A stretch of DNA of 64,000 nucleotides from UBA11164 sp034376725 (GCA_034376725.1 JAXMJH010000002.1:17412-81411), one strand, 5' to 3'; shown: positions 25,248-34,167, numbered from the stretch's first letter. The notes: generated from the letters alone by a model not told the origin. Numbers and translations are program-made.

Positions 25248-27068
25248 ATGAAACGCGCGATCAGGTGGACGTTAGCGGCGGTGTTGTTGCTGGTACTGGT
25301 TTCGAGCGCGCTGTTGGCGCATACCGTGTGGTTCAAGCCGCTGAAAATAAATTGGTTTTTCGAGCGCGTGTTCATCGAGTTCGCCATCGACGATCCGCAG
25401 ATTCTGTCCAGCCTGCGTATCCTGCCGGCTTGGCTGGACTGGTACAGCGATGACCTTACCGATCAATCGCTGGAGCGCGGCGACCGGCTGTCGAAGAAAG
25501 TCGCCGACGATCTTCGCATGCTCAGGCGCTACGACCGATCTGCGCTTGATGAGGACACCCGGCTCTCCTACGACATCCTTGAACATTTCCTGTCGGTCCA
25601 GGTGGACGGCCAGCCGTTCCGCTATCACAACTATCCGCTGAACCAACTGTTCGGAATCCAGAACGGCATTCCCACCTTCCTGGCGACCCAACACCCGGTC
25701 GGCAGCGCCAAGGATGTCGCGAACTACCTGTCCCGCCTTGGCCAGATCGCCACGGTGTTCTCGCAGGTGATGGATGGCCTGAGGCTTCGCGAGCAGCAGG
25801 GCATCATCCCGCCGCGCTTCGTGGTGGAGAAAGTGCTGGCCGAAATGGAGTCCTTCGTCGCCGCGCCGCCGTCTGAGAACGTACTGTATTCCAGCCTTGC
25901 CGAAAAACTCGACGCATTAGGCGACGACATCGGCGCAGACGAGCGCGAGCGTCTGCTGGCACAGACTTCGCAGTTGCTGTCGGAGTCGGTGTACCCGGCG
26001 TATCGAACCCTGATCGCCTACTACCGCGAACTGCTGCCGCGCGCGCGGCCCAACAACGGTGTCTGGGATCTTCCCCAGGGCGCCGATTTCTACGCCTGGG
26101 CGGTGCGGATGCACACCACGACCGACATGACGCCAGCGCAGGTGCACGCCATGGGCGTGTCCGAAGTGGCGCGCATCGAAGTCGAGATGGATGCCATTCT
26201 GCGCGCCGAGGGTCTGGAGGAGGGCAGCGTCGGCGAACGGGTTCAGGTCATCGCACAGCGTGAGGATCAGCTTTACCCGGACACCGACGAAGGCCGCCAG
26301 CAGATCATCGATGACTTCCAGGCGATCATCGACGATGCCGATTCCCGGCTGGATTTCGCCTTCGACCTGCGGCCGAAGGCCGGCGTGAAGGTTGAGCGGG
26401 TGCCCGAGTTCCGCGAAAAGACCGCGCCCGGCGCCTACTACCAGCCACCGGCGTTCGATGGCTCGCGTCCAGGCATGTTCTACATCAACCTGCGCAACAC
26501 CGCCGAGGTGGCGCGCTTCGGCATGCGTACGCTGGCCTACCACGAGGCGATTCCCGGCCATCACTATCAGATTGCCCTGCAGCAGGAAATCACCGGCGTG
26601 CCGACGTTCCGCAAGATGCTGCCGTTCACTGCGTTCGCCGAGGGATGGGCGCTGTACAGCGAGCGGGTGGCGGCCGAGTCCGGGTTCCTGCCCACGCCGC
26701 TCGACGACCTGGGCCGGCTGCAGGCGGAAATGTTCCGCGCGGTGCGGCTGGTGGTCGATACCGGCCTGCACGATCAGCGCTGGACGCGCGAGCAGGCCAT
26801 CGCCTACATGCTCGAAAAGACCGGCATGCCGGAAACCGACGTGGTCGCCGAGATCGAGCGCTACATCGTGATGCCCGGTCAGGCGCTGGCCTACAAGGTG
26901 GGCATGAATCACATTCTGGCGCTGCGCGATGAGGCGCAGGCTGCGCTCGGCGAGCAGTTCGACCTGCGCGCCTTCCACCGTCTGCTGCTGACCGGTGGTT
27001 CGATGCCGATGACCCTGGTGAGCGAGCGGGTCGGGCAGTGGGCCGAGCAGACAAAGGCGGGCAACTGA
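25248..27068 (+). CDS. DUF885-family membrane-anchored metallopeptidase-like protein
   Basis: 606 aa. An N-terminal hydrophobic helix (about 7-26) serves as signal or anchor. The C-terminal half carries the DUF885 zinc signature YHEAIPGHHYQ (H432-E433 and H438/H439) and the distal glutamate in AFAEGWALYSE (E465). Family members are oligoendopeptidase-like metalloenzymes, mostly uncharacterised, predicted to act outside the cytoplasm. GGGAGCGGG precedes the ATG. The gene stands alone between rlmJ and the rpsP operon. Confidence 0.88.
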   Translation: MKRAIRWTLAAVLLLVLVSSALLAHTVWFKPLKINWFFERVFIEFAIDDPQILSSLRILPAWLDWYSDDLTDQSLERGDRLSKKVADDLRMLRRYDRSALDEDTRLSYDILEHFLSVQVDGQPFRYHNYPLNQLFGIQNGIPTFLATQHPVGSAKDVANYLSRLGQIATVFSQVMDGLRLREQQGIIPPRFVVEKVLAEMESFVAAPPSENVLYSSLAEKLDALGDDIGADERERLLAQTSQLLSESVYPAYRTLIAYYRELLPRARPNNGVWDLPQGADFYAWAVRMHTTTDMTPAQVHAMGVSEVARIEVEMDAILRAEGLEEGSVGERVQVIAQREDQLYPDTDEGRQQIIDDFQAIIDDADSRLDFAFDLRPKAGVKVERVPEFREKTAPGAYYQPPAFDGSRPGMFYINLRNTAEVARFGMRTLAYHEAIPGHHYQIALQQEITGVPTFRKMLPFTAFAEGWALYSERVAAESGFLPTPLDDLGRLQAEMFRAVRLVVDTGLHDQRWTREQAIAYMLEKTGMPETDVVAEIERYIVMPGQALAYKVGMNHILALRDEAQAALGEQFDLRAFHRLLLTGGSMPMTLVSERVGQWAEQTKAGN

Positions 27069-27086
27069 GACAGTCGGCAGGCGCAG

Positions 27087-27125
27087 GGGGCGAGCAAAGG
27101 GCCGAGCAAAGGGCCGAGCAAAGGG
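27087..27125 (+). repeat. Three tandem copies of a 12-bp unit upstream of rpsP
   Basis: The unit GGGCCGAGCAAA is repeated exactly at 27099-27110 and 27111-27122, with a near copy (GGGGCGAGCAAA) at 27087-27098 and a trailing GGG. It begins just after the DUF885 stop and ends a few bases before the rpsP promoter palindrome. Confidence 0.85.
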
Positions 27126-27134
27126 ATTTTATTT

Positions 27135-27171
27135 GCGCAGGGAACGGGCTATACTTCTCCGTTCCCTGCGC
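27135..27171 (+). promoter_or_regulatory. rpsP-operon promoter -10 enclosed in a 13-bp inverted repeat
   Basis: A -10-like TATACT (27150-27155) sits in the 11-nt centre of a perfect 13-bp inverted repeat: GCGCAGGGAACGG at 27135-27147 and CCGTTCCCTGCGC at 27159-27171. The -35 is weak (TTTTAT at 27127-27132). The right arm would lie at or just past the transcription start. The repeat could be a repressor operator or a 5'-end hairpin. Confidence 0.5.
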
Positions 27172-27215
27172 CCAACAGGCGCGGCCTTTCCCAGCTCAGA
27201 AAGAGTCCCAAACAC

Positions 27216-27473
27216 ATGGTCAAGATCCGTCTGACCCGCGGTGGCGCCAAAAAGCGTCCCTTCTATCACGTCATCGTCACCGACAGCCGCAACAAGCGCG
27301 ACGGTCGCGCCATCGAGCGTCTGGGTTACTACAACCCGATCGCTGCCGGTCAGGACAAGCGCGTCGAGATCGACACCGCACGCGTCGACCATTGGGTTGG
27401 CCAGGGCGCGCAGTTGACCGACAAGGTCGCCAACCTGGTCAAGCAGGCGCGTTCGCAGGCAGCTTCGGCCTGA
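27216..27473 (+). CDS. rpsP: 30S ribosomal protein S16
   Basis: 85 aa. It starts MVKIRLTRGGAKKRPFYH and contains VTDSRNKRDGRAIERLGYYNP, which are invariant S16 features. It is the first gene of the conserved rpsP-rimM-trmD-rplS operon, about 45 bp downstream of the promoter palindrome. Confidence 0.98.
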   Translation: MVKIRLTRGGAKKRPFYHVIVTDSRNKRDGRAIERLGYYNPIAAGQDKRVEIDTARVDHWVGQGAQLTDKVANLVKQARSQAASA

Positions 27474-27527
27474 GCCTGGGTCGGGCTTTGCGCCCGACAC
27501 TGAGCGGCCTGCCTGTTCGTCCCGGTC

Positions 27528-28061
27528 ATGGCCTTGCCCACTGAACCCCAAGCCGCACGTGGCGACCGTCCGGTGCTGCTCGGGCGCATCGTGGGCGCCC
27601 ATGGCATCAAGGGCCAGTTGCAGTTGCAATCGTGGACCGATCCGCCGGAGGCCATTCTCGGCTACCGCCCGTGGCTGCTGTGCCACAACGGCTCGGAGCG
27701 CACGGTCACCAGCTTCCGCTCCAGGATGACCGACAAGGGGCTGCTGATCAGCCTTCCGGATATCGAGGATCGGACCCAGGCCGAGGCCCTGAAAGGTGCC
27801 GAAGTGCGGGTGCTGCGCTCGCAACTGCCGCCGCCGGCGCCGGGCGAATACTACTGGGTCGATCTTGAGGGGCTGCTGGTCAGGACGGTGGAGGGCGTCG
27901 AACTCGGACGGGTCGAGCGCGTCCTGCCGACCGGCGCCAACGATGTGCTCGAAGTGCACGGCGACCGGCTGCGTTTTCTGCCTTTCGTGATTGGCGAGTA
28001 CGTCAAATCGGTGGACATCGATGACGGCCTGATCGTGATCGATTGGGACCCGGAATTCTGA
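27528..28061 (+). CDS. rimM: Ribosome maturation factor RimM
   Basis: 177 aa. The N-terminal VLLGRIVGAHGIKGQLQLQS and the PRC-barrel half, with EYYWVDLEGLLV and RLRFLPFV, are standard RimM. It binds S19 during assembly of the 30S head. It lies 54 bp after rpsP and ends 8 bp before trmD. Confidence 0.97.
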   Translation: MALPTEPQAARGDRPVLLGRIVGAHGIKGQLQLQSWTDPPEAILGYRPWLLCHNGSERTVTSFRSRMTDKGLLISLPDIEDRTQAEALKGAEVRVLRSQLPPPAPGEYYWVDLEGLLVRTVEGVELGRVERVLPTGANDVLEVHGDRLRFLPFVIGEYVKSVDIDDGLIVIDWDPEF

Positions 28062-28069
28062 ATCGCGCC

Positions 28070-28828
28070 GTGCGCATCGACGTCGTCAGCCTGTTCCCCG
28101 AATTCATCCGACAATGTGCCGCGCTGGGCGTGGTCGGCCGTGCCGGCGAGCGCGGTCTGATCGAGGTGGAAACCTGGAATCCGCGCGACTTTGCCACCGG
28201 CAACTATCGGCGGGTCGATGACCGACCGTTTGGCGGCGGGCCGGGCATGGTGATGACCATCGACCCGCTGCGCGCCTGCCTCGCCGCAGTCCGCGAAGCC
28301 AACAGCGGTCCGGCTCCGGTGGTCTATCTCAGCCCCCAGGGCGAGCGCCTCACCCAGGGCGTCGTGCGTCGGTTGGCGGCACTGCCGGCGATGATTCTGC
28401 TCTGCGGCCGCTACGAGGGCGTCGATGAACGCCTGCTGGCGGCCGAGGTGGACGAAGAAATCTCGATCGGCGACTACGTGCTGTCGGGCGGCGAACTGGC
28501 CGCAGCCGTGGTCATCGACGCCGTTGGCCGTTTGCAAGAGGGCGCGCTCGGGCACGCCGACTCGGCAAGCCAGGACAGCTTCGAGGACGGCCTGCTGGAT
28601 TGCCCGCACTACACCCGACCGGATCGGCACGCGCTGGGCGATGTGCCCTCGGTGCTGATGAGCGGCGATCATGCGGCCATCGCGGCGTGGCGGCGGCAGC
28701 AGGCGCTCGGCCGCACCTGGCTGCGTCGCCCGGATCTTCTGTCCCGTCTGTCGCTTGACCGGGCCGACCGCGCACTGCTGGACGGTTTCATCAGCGAATG
28801 GCGGCGAAACCCGCCAGCGGCCGATTGA
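28070..28828 (+). CDS. trmD: tRNA (guanine-37-N1)-methyltransferase
   Basis: 252 aa from a GTG start (VRIDVVSLFPEFIRQ), chosen because it aligns with the conserved N-terminus and lies 8 bp after rimM; an in-frame TTG further upstream would overlap rimM. SPOUT-fold knot motifs VYLSPQGERLTQ, LLCGRYEGVDERL and SIGDYVLSGGELA are all present. It makes m1G37 in tRNAs reading CNN codons. Confidence 0.96.
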   Translation: MRIDVVSLFPEFIRQCAALGVVGRAGERGLIEVETWNPRDFATGNYRRVDDRPFGGGPGMVMTIDPLRACLAAVREANSGPAPVVYLSPQGERLTQGVVRRLAALPAMILLCGRYEGVDERLLAAEVDEEISIGDYVLSGGELAAAVVIDAVGRLQEGALGHADSASQDSFEDGLLDCPHYTRPDRHALGDVPSVLMSGDHAAIAAWRRQQALGRTWLRRPDLLSRLSLDRADRALLDGFISEWRRNPPAAD

Positions 28829-29004
28829 CAGACTGGCGCACGGCTTTAATTTCGGACTATAATTGCCGACTTGGCTGGGTCCAAGGCCCACCGTCGCGGC
28901 CCGTCGAGGGCAGACTTGCCAGTCGGACTTGCCAGTCCAATCGTTCGAAACAATCCGTCCCAGACCGGTTTCCTGCCGAGACCGACGCATCCATTGGTGC
29001 CACC

Positions 29005-29385
29005 ATGAGCAATCTCAACAAATCCATCATTGCCGAATTCGAAGCCGAGCAGATGCAGCGCGTGCTGCCTGCCTTTGGTCCGGGCGACACCGTGATCGTC
29101 AACGTCAAGGTGAAGGAAGGCAATCGCGAGCGGGTCCAGGCGTTCGAGGGCGTGGTCATCGCCAAGCGCAATCGCGGCCTGAATTCTGCGTTCACGGTTC
29201 GCAAGATTTCCCACGGCTTCGGCGTCGAGCGCGTGTTCCAGAGCTACAGCCAGGTGATCGACTCGGTCGAAGTCAAGCGCCGCGGCAAGGTCCGCGCCGG
29301 CAAGCTGTACTACCTTCGCGATCTGGAAGGCAAGAAGGCGCGCATCCGGGAAGACCTCAACTACCGCGCGCCTGCGGAGAAGTAA
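29005..29385 (+). CDS. rplS: 50S ribosomal protein L19
   Basis: 126 aa starting MSNLNKSIIAEFEAEQM; contains GDTVIVNVKVKEGNRERVQAFEG-type L19 sequence and KVRAGKLYYLR. It is about 10 residues longer at the C-terminus (EDLNYRAPAEK) than the usual 115 aa. A 176-bp gap after trmD contains a perfect TATAAT at 28858-28863, possibly giving rplS its own promoter; the nearest TTGACA is 27 bp away, too far to pair with it. Confidence 0.96.
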   Translation: MSNLNKSIIAEFEAEQMQRVLPAFGPGDTVIVNVKVKEGNRERVQAFEGVVIAKRNRGLNSAFTVRKISHGFGVERVFQSYSQVIDSVEVKRRGKVRAGKLYYLRDLEGKKARIREDLNYRAPAEK

Positions 29386-29427
29386 TCGGCGCAGTCCGGC
29401 CGCGCATTCCGCAGCCTGTCGCCCCGC

Positions 29428-29462
29428 CAAACGGCCGCCCACGAGGCGGCCGTTTGCGTTTG
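29428..29462 (+). terminator. Terminator after rplS
   Basis: A perfect 12-bp stem, CAAACGGCCGCC with GGCGGCCGTTTG, has a 5-nt loop and is followed by the T-rich CGTTTGG. It ends the rpsP operon. Confidence 0.85.
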
Positions 29463-29627
29463 GCGCCTCAGCGCAGGCGGGAGCGCCGCTGTCTGTCGGC
29501 CGAACGGTCAGCGCAGTCAAGACCGGGCTAGCGGGGGCAGCGGCCCCGGCTGCCATGCGGTGCGGTCTGGCCCCGCGCGGTGCCGTGATCATGCTGCGCT
29601 GTCGAGCCTCGGGCTGGGCCGCGCAGC

Positions 29628-29655
29628 CTTGAAACCGGCGTTCGCGCGCCCATCT
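29628..29655 (+). promoter_or_regulatory. Sigma-32 (RpoH) type promoter of htpG
   Basis: CTTGAAA at 29628-29634 is a perfect heat-shock -35. After 13 bp comes GCCCATCT at 29648-29655, which matches CCCCATNT at 7 of 8 positions. The predicted start at about 29662 lies 25 bp before the htpG ATG. This also rules out the in-frame start at 29655. Confidence 0.8.
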
Positions 29656-29687
29656 TGACTGCATCCCGTAGACACCCCGGAGACGCC

Positions 29688-31568
29688 ATGGCCGCTGTCC
29701 AGCCCGAGACCCACGACTTTCAGGCCGAAGTGCAGCAGGTGCTGCAACTGGTCATCCACTCGCTGTATTCCAATCGCGACATCTTCCTGCGCGAGCTGAT
29801 CTCCAACGCTTCCGACGCCTGCGACAAGCTGCGATTCCAGGCGCTGCAGGACAGCACGCTGTTGGCCGACCAGCCTGATCTGCATATCGAAATCGAGGCC
29901 GACGCCGAGGCACGGACCCTGACCGTACGCGATACCGGCGTGGGCATGAGCCGCGAGGAACTGCTGGAGAATCTGGGTACCATCGCCCGATCCGGCACCA
30001 AGCGCTTTCTTGAAGCGCTCAGCGAAGGCCAGAAGGCCGATGCCAGCCTCATCGGCCAGTTCGGTGTGGGTTTCTATTCGGCATTCATTGTCGCGGATCA
30101 GGTGTCGGTGATCAGCCGCCGCGCAGGCGACGCACAGGCCTGGATCTGGCGCTCGAGCGGCGACGGCCAGTTCACCGTCGCCCCCGGGCCCGACGACGCG
30201 CCGCGCGGCACCGCAGTGCAGTTGCATCTTCGCGAGGGCGAGGACGCCTATCTCGACGACTGGAAACTGCGCTCCCTGGTGCGCACCTATTCCGACCATA
30301 TCGGGTTTCCGATCCGCATGCACAAGGCGGCCGGCGACGATGCGCCGGACAAGGACTGGGAAACCGTCAATCACAGCTCGGCCCTGTGGACCCTGCCGAA
30401 AAGCGAAATCAGCGACGACGACTATCAGGCGTTCTACAAGCATGTCGCTCACGACTTCGGCGACGCGCTGGCCTGGACTCACAACCGGGTGGAAGGCAAC
30501 CAGAACTTCACTTCCCTGCTGTACATCCCGGCCAAGGCGCCGTTCGATTTTCAGTACGGTCGCGATGAGCGCAAGGGGCTGAAGCTCTACATCAAGCGGG
30601 TGTTCATCACCGATGCATCCGAGTCGATGCTGCCCGGCTACCTGCGCTTCGTGCGCGGCGTACTGGATTCCGATGACCTGCCGCTCAACGTGAGCCGCGA
30701 GACGCTGCAAAACAACCGGCAGGTGGAGCGCATCAAGGGCGCGCTGACCAAGCGCGTGCTGGATCTGCTCGATCGCACCGCCAGCGAGGACCGGAGCAGG
30801 TACGACACCTTCTGGCGCGAGTTCGGCAACGTGCTCAAGGAGGGCGTGTCGGAAGACTTCGCCAACCGCGAGCGGGTGCTGAAACTGCTGCGCTACCCTT
30901 CGACGCGCAGCGCAAGCGCAGACCAGTGGGTGTCGCTGGACGACTATCTGTCCCGCGTGGTCGACGGCCAGGACGAGATCTACTATCTCACCGCCGACAG
31001 CTGGAATGCGGCCGCCAACAGCCCGCAGCTGGAGGCGCTGAAGGCGCGTGGCGTCGAGGTGCTGCTGATGCACGAGCGGATCGACGAGTGGCTGGCCGGC
31101 TACCTGAGCGAATACCAGGGCAAGCGATTGCGCAACGTCGCCAAGGGCGAGTTCGATCTGACCAAGCTGGGTGATCCCGCCGACAAGGCCGAGCGCGAGC
31201 AAAGCGCCAAGGACGCCGAGCCGGTGCTGGCCAGACTCAAGGCCCTGTTGGGCGACGCCGTCAAGGACGTGCGGGTGTCGGACCGGCTGACCGATTCCGC
31301 CGCCTGTCTGGTACTGGAAGAGCATGACATGGCCCTGCACATGCAGCGCCTGCTGCAACAGGCCGGCCAGGACGCCCCGGCGGCCAAGCCCAATCTCGAG
31401 ATCAATCCGGGCCATGCGCTGGTGCGGCGCCTGGCCGATGAAGGCGATGAAGCGCGTGCCGCCGATCTGGGCTGGCTGCTGTTCGAGCAGGCGCAGCTGG
31501 CCGGCGGTGGCGGGCTGGATGACCCGGCCCGCTTCAACGCCCGTATCAACCGGCTGCTGGTCGGCTGA
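29688..31568 (+). CDS. htpG: Molecular chaperone HtpG (Hsp90)
   Basis: 626 aa (E. coli 624). The start MAAVQPETHDFQAEV is supported by a GGAG 5 bp upstream and by the heat-shock promoter lying upstream of it. The GHKL ATPase domain shows the N-box LISNASDACDKLR, RDTGVGMSREEL and QFGVGFYSAF; the middle domain has ESMLPGYLRFVRGVLDSDDL and NVSRETLQ. A cytoplasmic ATP-dependent chaperone. The stop is 2 bp before hslR, so the pair is cotranscribed in heat shock. Confidence 0.98.
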   Translation: MAAVQPETHDFQAEVQQVLQLVIHSLYSNRDIFLRELISNASDACDKLRFQALQDSTLLADQPDLHIEIEADAEARTLTVRDTGVGMSREELLENLGTIARSGTKRFLEALSEGQKADASLIGQFGVGFYSAFIVADQVSVISRRAGDAQAWIWRSSGDGQFTVAPGPDDAPRGTAVQLHLREGEDAYLDDWKLRSLVRTYSDHIGFPIRMHKAAGDDAPDKDWETVNHSSALWTLPKSEISDDDYQAFYKHVAHDFGDALAWTHNRVEGNQNFTSLLYIPAKAPFDFQYGRDERKGLKLYIKRVFITDASESMLPGYLRFVRGVLDSDDLPLNVSRETLQNNRQVERIKGALTKRVLDLLDRTASEDRSRYDTFWREFGNVLKEGVSEDFANRERVLKLLRYPSTRSASADQWVSLDDYLSRVVDGQDEIYYLTADSWNAAANSPQLEALKARGVEVLLMHERIDEWLAGYLSEYQGKRLRNVAKGEFDLTKLGDPADKAEREQSAKDAEPVLARLKALLGDAVKDVRVSDRLTDSAACLVLEEHDMALHMQRLLQQAGQDAPAAKPNLEINPGHALVRRLADEGDEARAADLGWLLFEQAQLAGGGGLDDPARFNARINRLLVG

Positions 31569-31570
31569 CC

Positions 31571-31993
31571 GTGCCGGTCACAGACCCGCCGGGCAGCCCG
31601 ACCGAGCTCGGCGTTCGCCTCGATGTCTGGCTGTGGGCGGCGCGGATGTTCAAGACCCGGGCGCTGGCCAAGCAGGCCATCGAGACCGGCAAGATCGAGG
31701 TCAATGCCACGGCGGTCGGCAAGCCTGCCAAGCTGATCCGGATAGGCGACAGTCTGCGGGTTCGGCGCGGCGAAGAGTGCTTCGAGGTCGAGGTGACCGG
31801 GCTGAGCGAAAAGCGCGGCTCGGCCAGCGTCGCGCAAACACTGCTCAGCGAAACCGAGGCCAGCCGCGTCGCGCGCGAGGCGGAGCGCGCCCGTCGCAGC
31901 GCGCAGCGCAGCGGGTATCGGGCACCCGAGACGAAGCCCGACAAGCGCGCGCGTCGGCTGATCCGGGCCCTGGGCGACATCGACGCCCTGTAG
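31571..31993 (+). CDS. hslR: Heat-shock protein 15, S4-domain RNA-binding
   Basis: 140 aa from a GTG start 2 bp after htpG. The S4 domain (about residues 15-70) reads VRLDVWLWAARMFKTR, ALAKQAIETGKIEVNA and KPAKLIRIGDSLRV, typical of Hsp15. A basic Arg-rich tail follows. Hsp15 binds free 50S subunits carrying nascent chains and helps rescue stalled ribosomes. The link with htpG behind a sigma-32 promoter agrees with heat induction. Confidence 0.9.
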   Translation: MPVTDPPGSPTELGVRLDVWLWAARMFKTRALAKQAIETGKIEVNATAVGKPAKLIRIGDSLRVRRGEECFEVEVTGLSEKRGSASVAQTLLSETEASRVAREAERARRSAQRSGYRAPETKPDKRARRLIRALGDIDAL

Positions 31994-32080
31994 CCGGCCG
32001 CCCCGCTTCGCGACCGCCCCGAGCCGCGCCTGGTTTCCGGAAATGCTTCGCAGCTGCGCGGCCATTAGAATAGCGATCCC

Positions 32081-32120
32081 CCACCCGAGCCGCATGCCCG
32101 CGATCAAGCGGCTCGGGTGG
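32081..32120 (+). terminator. 13-bp inverted repeat after hslR, probable terminator
   Basis: CCACCCGAGCCGC at 32081-32093 pairs perfectly with GCGGCTCGGGTGG at 32108-32120 across a 14-nt loop. No T-run follows. It lies about 90 bp after hslR, in an otherwise gene-free gap of 277 bp. Confidence 0.45.
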
Positions 32121-32270
32121 CCTTGCCGCAAATTGGCGCGCCATCCGGTGCGCCGCACTCCGAACTGCTTCTGGAAATTCGATGATGGATCACAGTGATT
32201 GCCTGATTCCAACGCGCTGCATGCTGGCGACCGCCTTGGGCCGGGCGCCGTGACCGGGCCGGACCAGCCC

Positions 32271-33809
32271 ATGGACATCGGGTCGAACGACGAGTCGCTG
32301 CTGGCACAGGTGCGCGCCGCGCTTTCGCTGCTCGAACGCCTCGCCGACGACGCCGCGTTGAGGGAACGGCTGCCGGGCGAGGAGCGCGAGCGATTGCATC
32401 GTTGCGTCGGCCGGATATTCAGCCCGGATCCGGTGCAGCGCCGCAAGCAGCGCCGGGCGGCCGCGCGCGAGCGCAACAAGGCCAGGATTCAGAGCGAGGA
32501 GGCGATTCTCAACGAAACCGGCATCCGCGCACTGCGACGCAAGCCGATATTCACCACGCCCAACGTGTTTCCGCCTGCCGGGCCTGCGCCGCATGGCGCC
32601 GATGACGACGAGCCGGATCGGCGCGAGGCGCTTGAACCGCAGCACTGCTATGTGTGCAAGGAAAAGTACACGCGCATCCACCACTTCTACGATCAGTTGT
32701 GCCCGAGCTGCGCCGAGTTCAATTTTCAAAAGCGCGGCGAGCTGGCCGACCTGCGCGGCCGGGTGGCGCTGCTGACCGGCGGGCGGGTCAAGATCGGCTA
32801 CCAGGCAGGCCTGAAGCTGCTGCGCGCGGGCGCGCAGCTGATCGTCACCACGCGCTTTCCGCGCGATTCGGCCGAGCGCTATGCCCAGGAGCCCGATTTC
32901 GAGCAATGGCAGGACCGGCTGGAAATCTTCGGGCTGGACCTGCGCCACACGCCGAGCGTGGAGGCGTTCTGCCAACAGTTGCTGGACAGCCGGTCGCGGC
33001 TCGATTTCATCATCAACAATGCCTGCCAGACGGTGCGCCGGCCGCCTGAATTCTATGCGCACATGATGGCCGGCGAGACCGCGCTGCGCGAGGCGCCCGA
33101 GCGCGTCCGCCGGTTGCTGGGCAGCTACCGGGGCATGGACGCCGAGCGACTGCGGGCCGAGAGCGCGACGGCCACGGCGGTTTCCGCCGGGCGGCGGGGG
33201 CAGGTTCTCGGGTCTGCGGAGCTGTCGCAGATTCCGCTCCTGCCGGAAGAGTTTCTGGCGCAGTCCCATCTGTTTCCCGAGGGGCGGCTCGATCAGGACC
33301 TGCAGCAGGTCGATTTGCGTGGCCGCAACTCCTGGCGCCTGCAGATGGCCGAAGTGCCGTCGGTGGAATTGCTGGAAGTGCAGCTGGTGAACGCGATCGC
33401 GCCCTTCATCATCAACGCCCGTCTGAAGCCGCTGATGTTGCGCACGCCAGAGCGCGACAAGCACATCGTCAACGTCTCGGCCGTGGAAGGCCAGTTCTAC
33501 CGGAATTTCAAGACCACCCGCCACCCGCACACCAATATGGCCAAGGCCGCGCTCAACATGATGACGCGCACCGCCGCGACCGATTACCACAACGACGGCA
33601 TTCACATGAACAGCGTCGATACCGGCTGGGTGACCGACGAAGACCCGGCCGAAATCGCCGCCCGCAAGATTCTGCAAGAGCGTTTCCATCCACCGTTGGA
33701 TATCGTCGACGGCGCCGCGCGCATCGTCGATCCGATCATCGCCGGCATCAATACCGGGGAGCACGTCTGGGGCCGGTTTCTCAAGGACTACCGACCCACC
33801 GATTGGTGA
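32271..33809 (+). CDS. SDR-family protein with N-terminal zinc-ribbon domain
   Basis: About 512 aa from the ATG giving MDIGSNDESLLAQ; GTG 32250 or TTG 32199 are possible earlier starts. An N-terminal helical basic region (to about 100) is followed by a four-cysteine zinc site, CYVC at 126-129 and CPSC at 144-147, then a Rossmann SDR domain beginning LLTGGRVKIGYQAG (T169) with IINNACQT as the NNAG-like motif. In the active-site region the sequence is HPHTNMAKAALN, so the position of the catalytic Tyr in Y-x3-K is Thr (T421, K425). Likely cofactor-binding; the reaction is unknown and catalysis may differ from ordinary SDRs. Confidence 0.75.
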   Translation: MDIGSNDESLLAQVRAALSLLERLADDAALRERLPGEERERLHRCVGRIFSPDPVQRRKQRRAAARERNKARIQSEEAILNETGIRALRRKPIFTTPNVFPPAGPAPHGADDDEPDRREALEPQHCYVCKEKYTRIHHFYDQLCPSCAEFNFQKRGELADLRGRVALLTGGRVKIGYQAGLKLLRAGAQLIVTTRFPRDSAERYAQEPDFEQWQDRLEIFGLDLRHTPSVEAFCQQLLDSRSRLDFIINNACQTVRRPPEFYAHMMAGETALREAPERVRRLLGSYRGMDAERLRAESATATAVSAGRRGQVLGSAELSQIPLLPEEFLAQSHLFPEGRLDQDLQQVDLRGRNSWRLQMAEVPSVELLEVQLVNAIAPFIINARLKPLMLRTPERDKHIVNVSAVEGQFYRNFKTTRHPHTNMAKAALNMMTRTAATDYHNDGIHMNSVDTGWVTDEDPAEIAARKILQERFHPPLDIVDGAARIVDPIIAGINTGEHVWGRFLKDYRPTDW

Positions 33810-33834
33810 AGCGTGGCCTGCAGCCGGCGCGTCC

Positions 33835-34167
33835 TCATTGGTCGGTCGGTTGGTCGGCGTAAACCGGCAACTCCGGGTTGCGGCGGAACTCGAAGATCAG
33901 ATGGGTTTCGATATGCGCCACTTCCGGGCGTTCGGTGAAGGCGCTCAGGGCGAAATCGCGGAGGGCGAAGTCGCGCAGGTGATCGCTGTCGCGCACGCCG
34001 ACGTGGACGAGGTAATCGTCGGCCCCGGCGACGTGATAGAAGGCCATCACCTCGGGCAGGGTCATCAGGTGCTGGTGAAAGGTCTCCAGCAGTTCGCGCG
34101 AGTGGCGGGTGAGATGGCGCCCGGCATTGCGCCAGGTCTGCTCCGGCTGTCTGTCGGCATCGCGCAT
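33835..34167 (-). CDS. Lrp/AsnC-type effector-binding domain protein lacking the HTH
   Basis: 110 aa from an ATG (MRDADRQPEQTW); a GTG at 34218 is an alternative. The recognisable part is the RAM domain of Lrp/AsnC regulators: a helix ending TLPEVMAFYHVAGADDYLVHVGV and the final strand VAHIETHLIFEF. No winged-helix DNA-binding domain is found upstream in any frame. A 15-bp tandem duplication (33947-33976) inserts an extra RDFAL. It is either a stand-alone RAM-domain protein or the remnant of a full regulator. Confidence 0.5.
   Translation of the reverse strand: MRDADRQPEQTWRNAGRHLTRHSRELLETFHQHLMTLPEVMAFYHVAGADDYLVHVGVRDSDHLRDFALRDFALSAFTERPEVAHIETHLIFEFRRNPELPVYADQPTDQ

Noticed and set aside
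28825..28863. TTGACA and TATAAT upstream of rplS as one promoter
   Set aside because: Spacing is 27 bp, far from the usual 17; the TTGACA overlaps the trmD stop codon and is probably coincidental.
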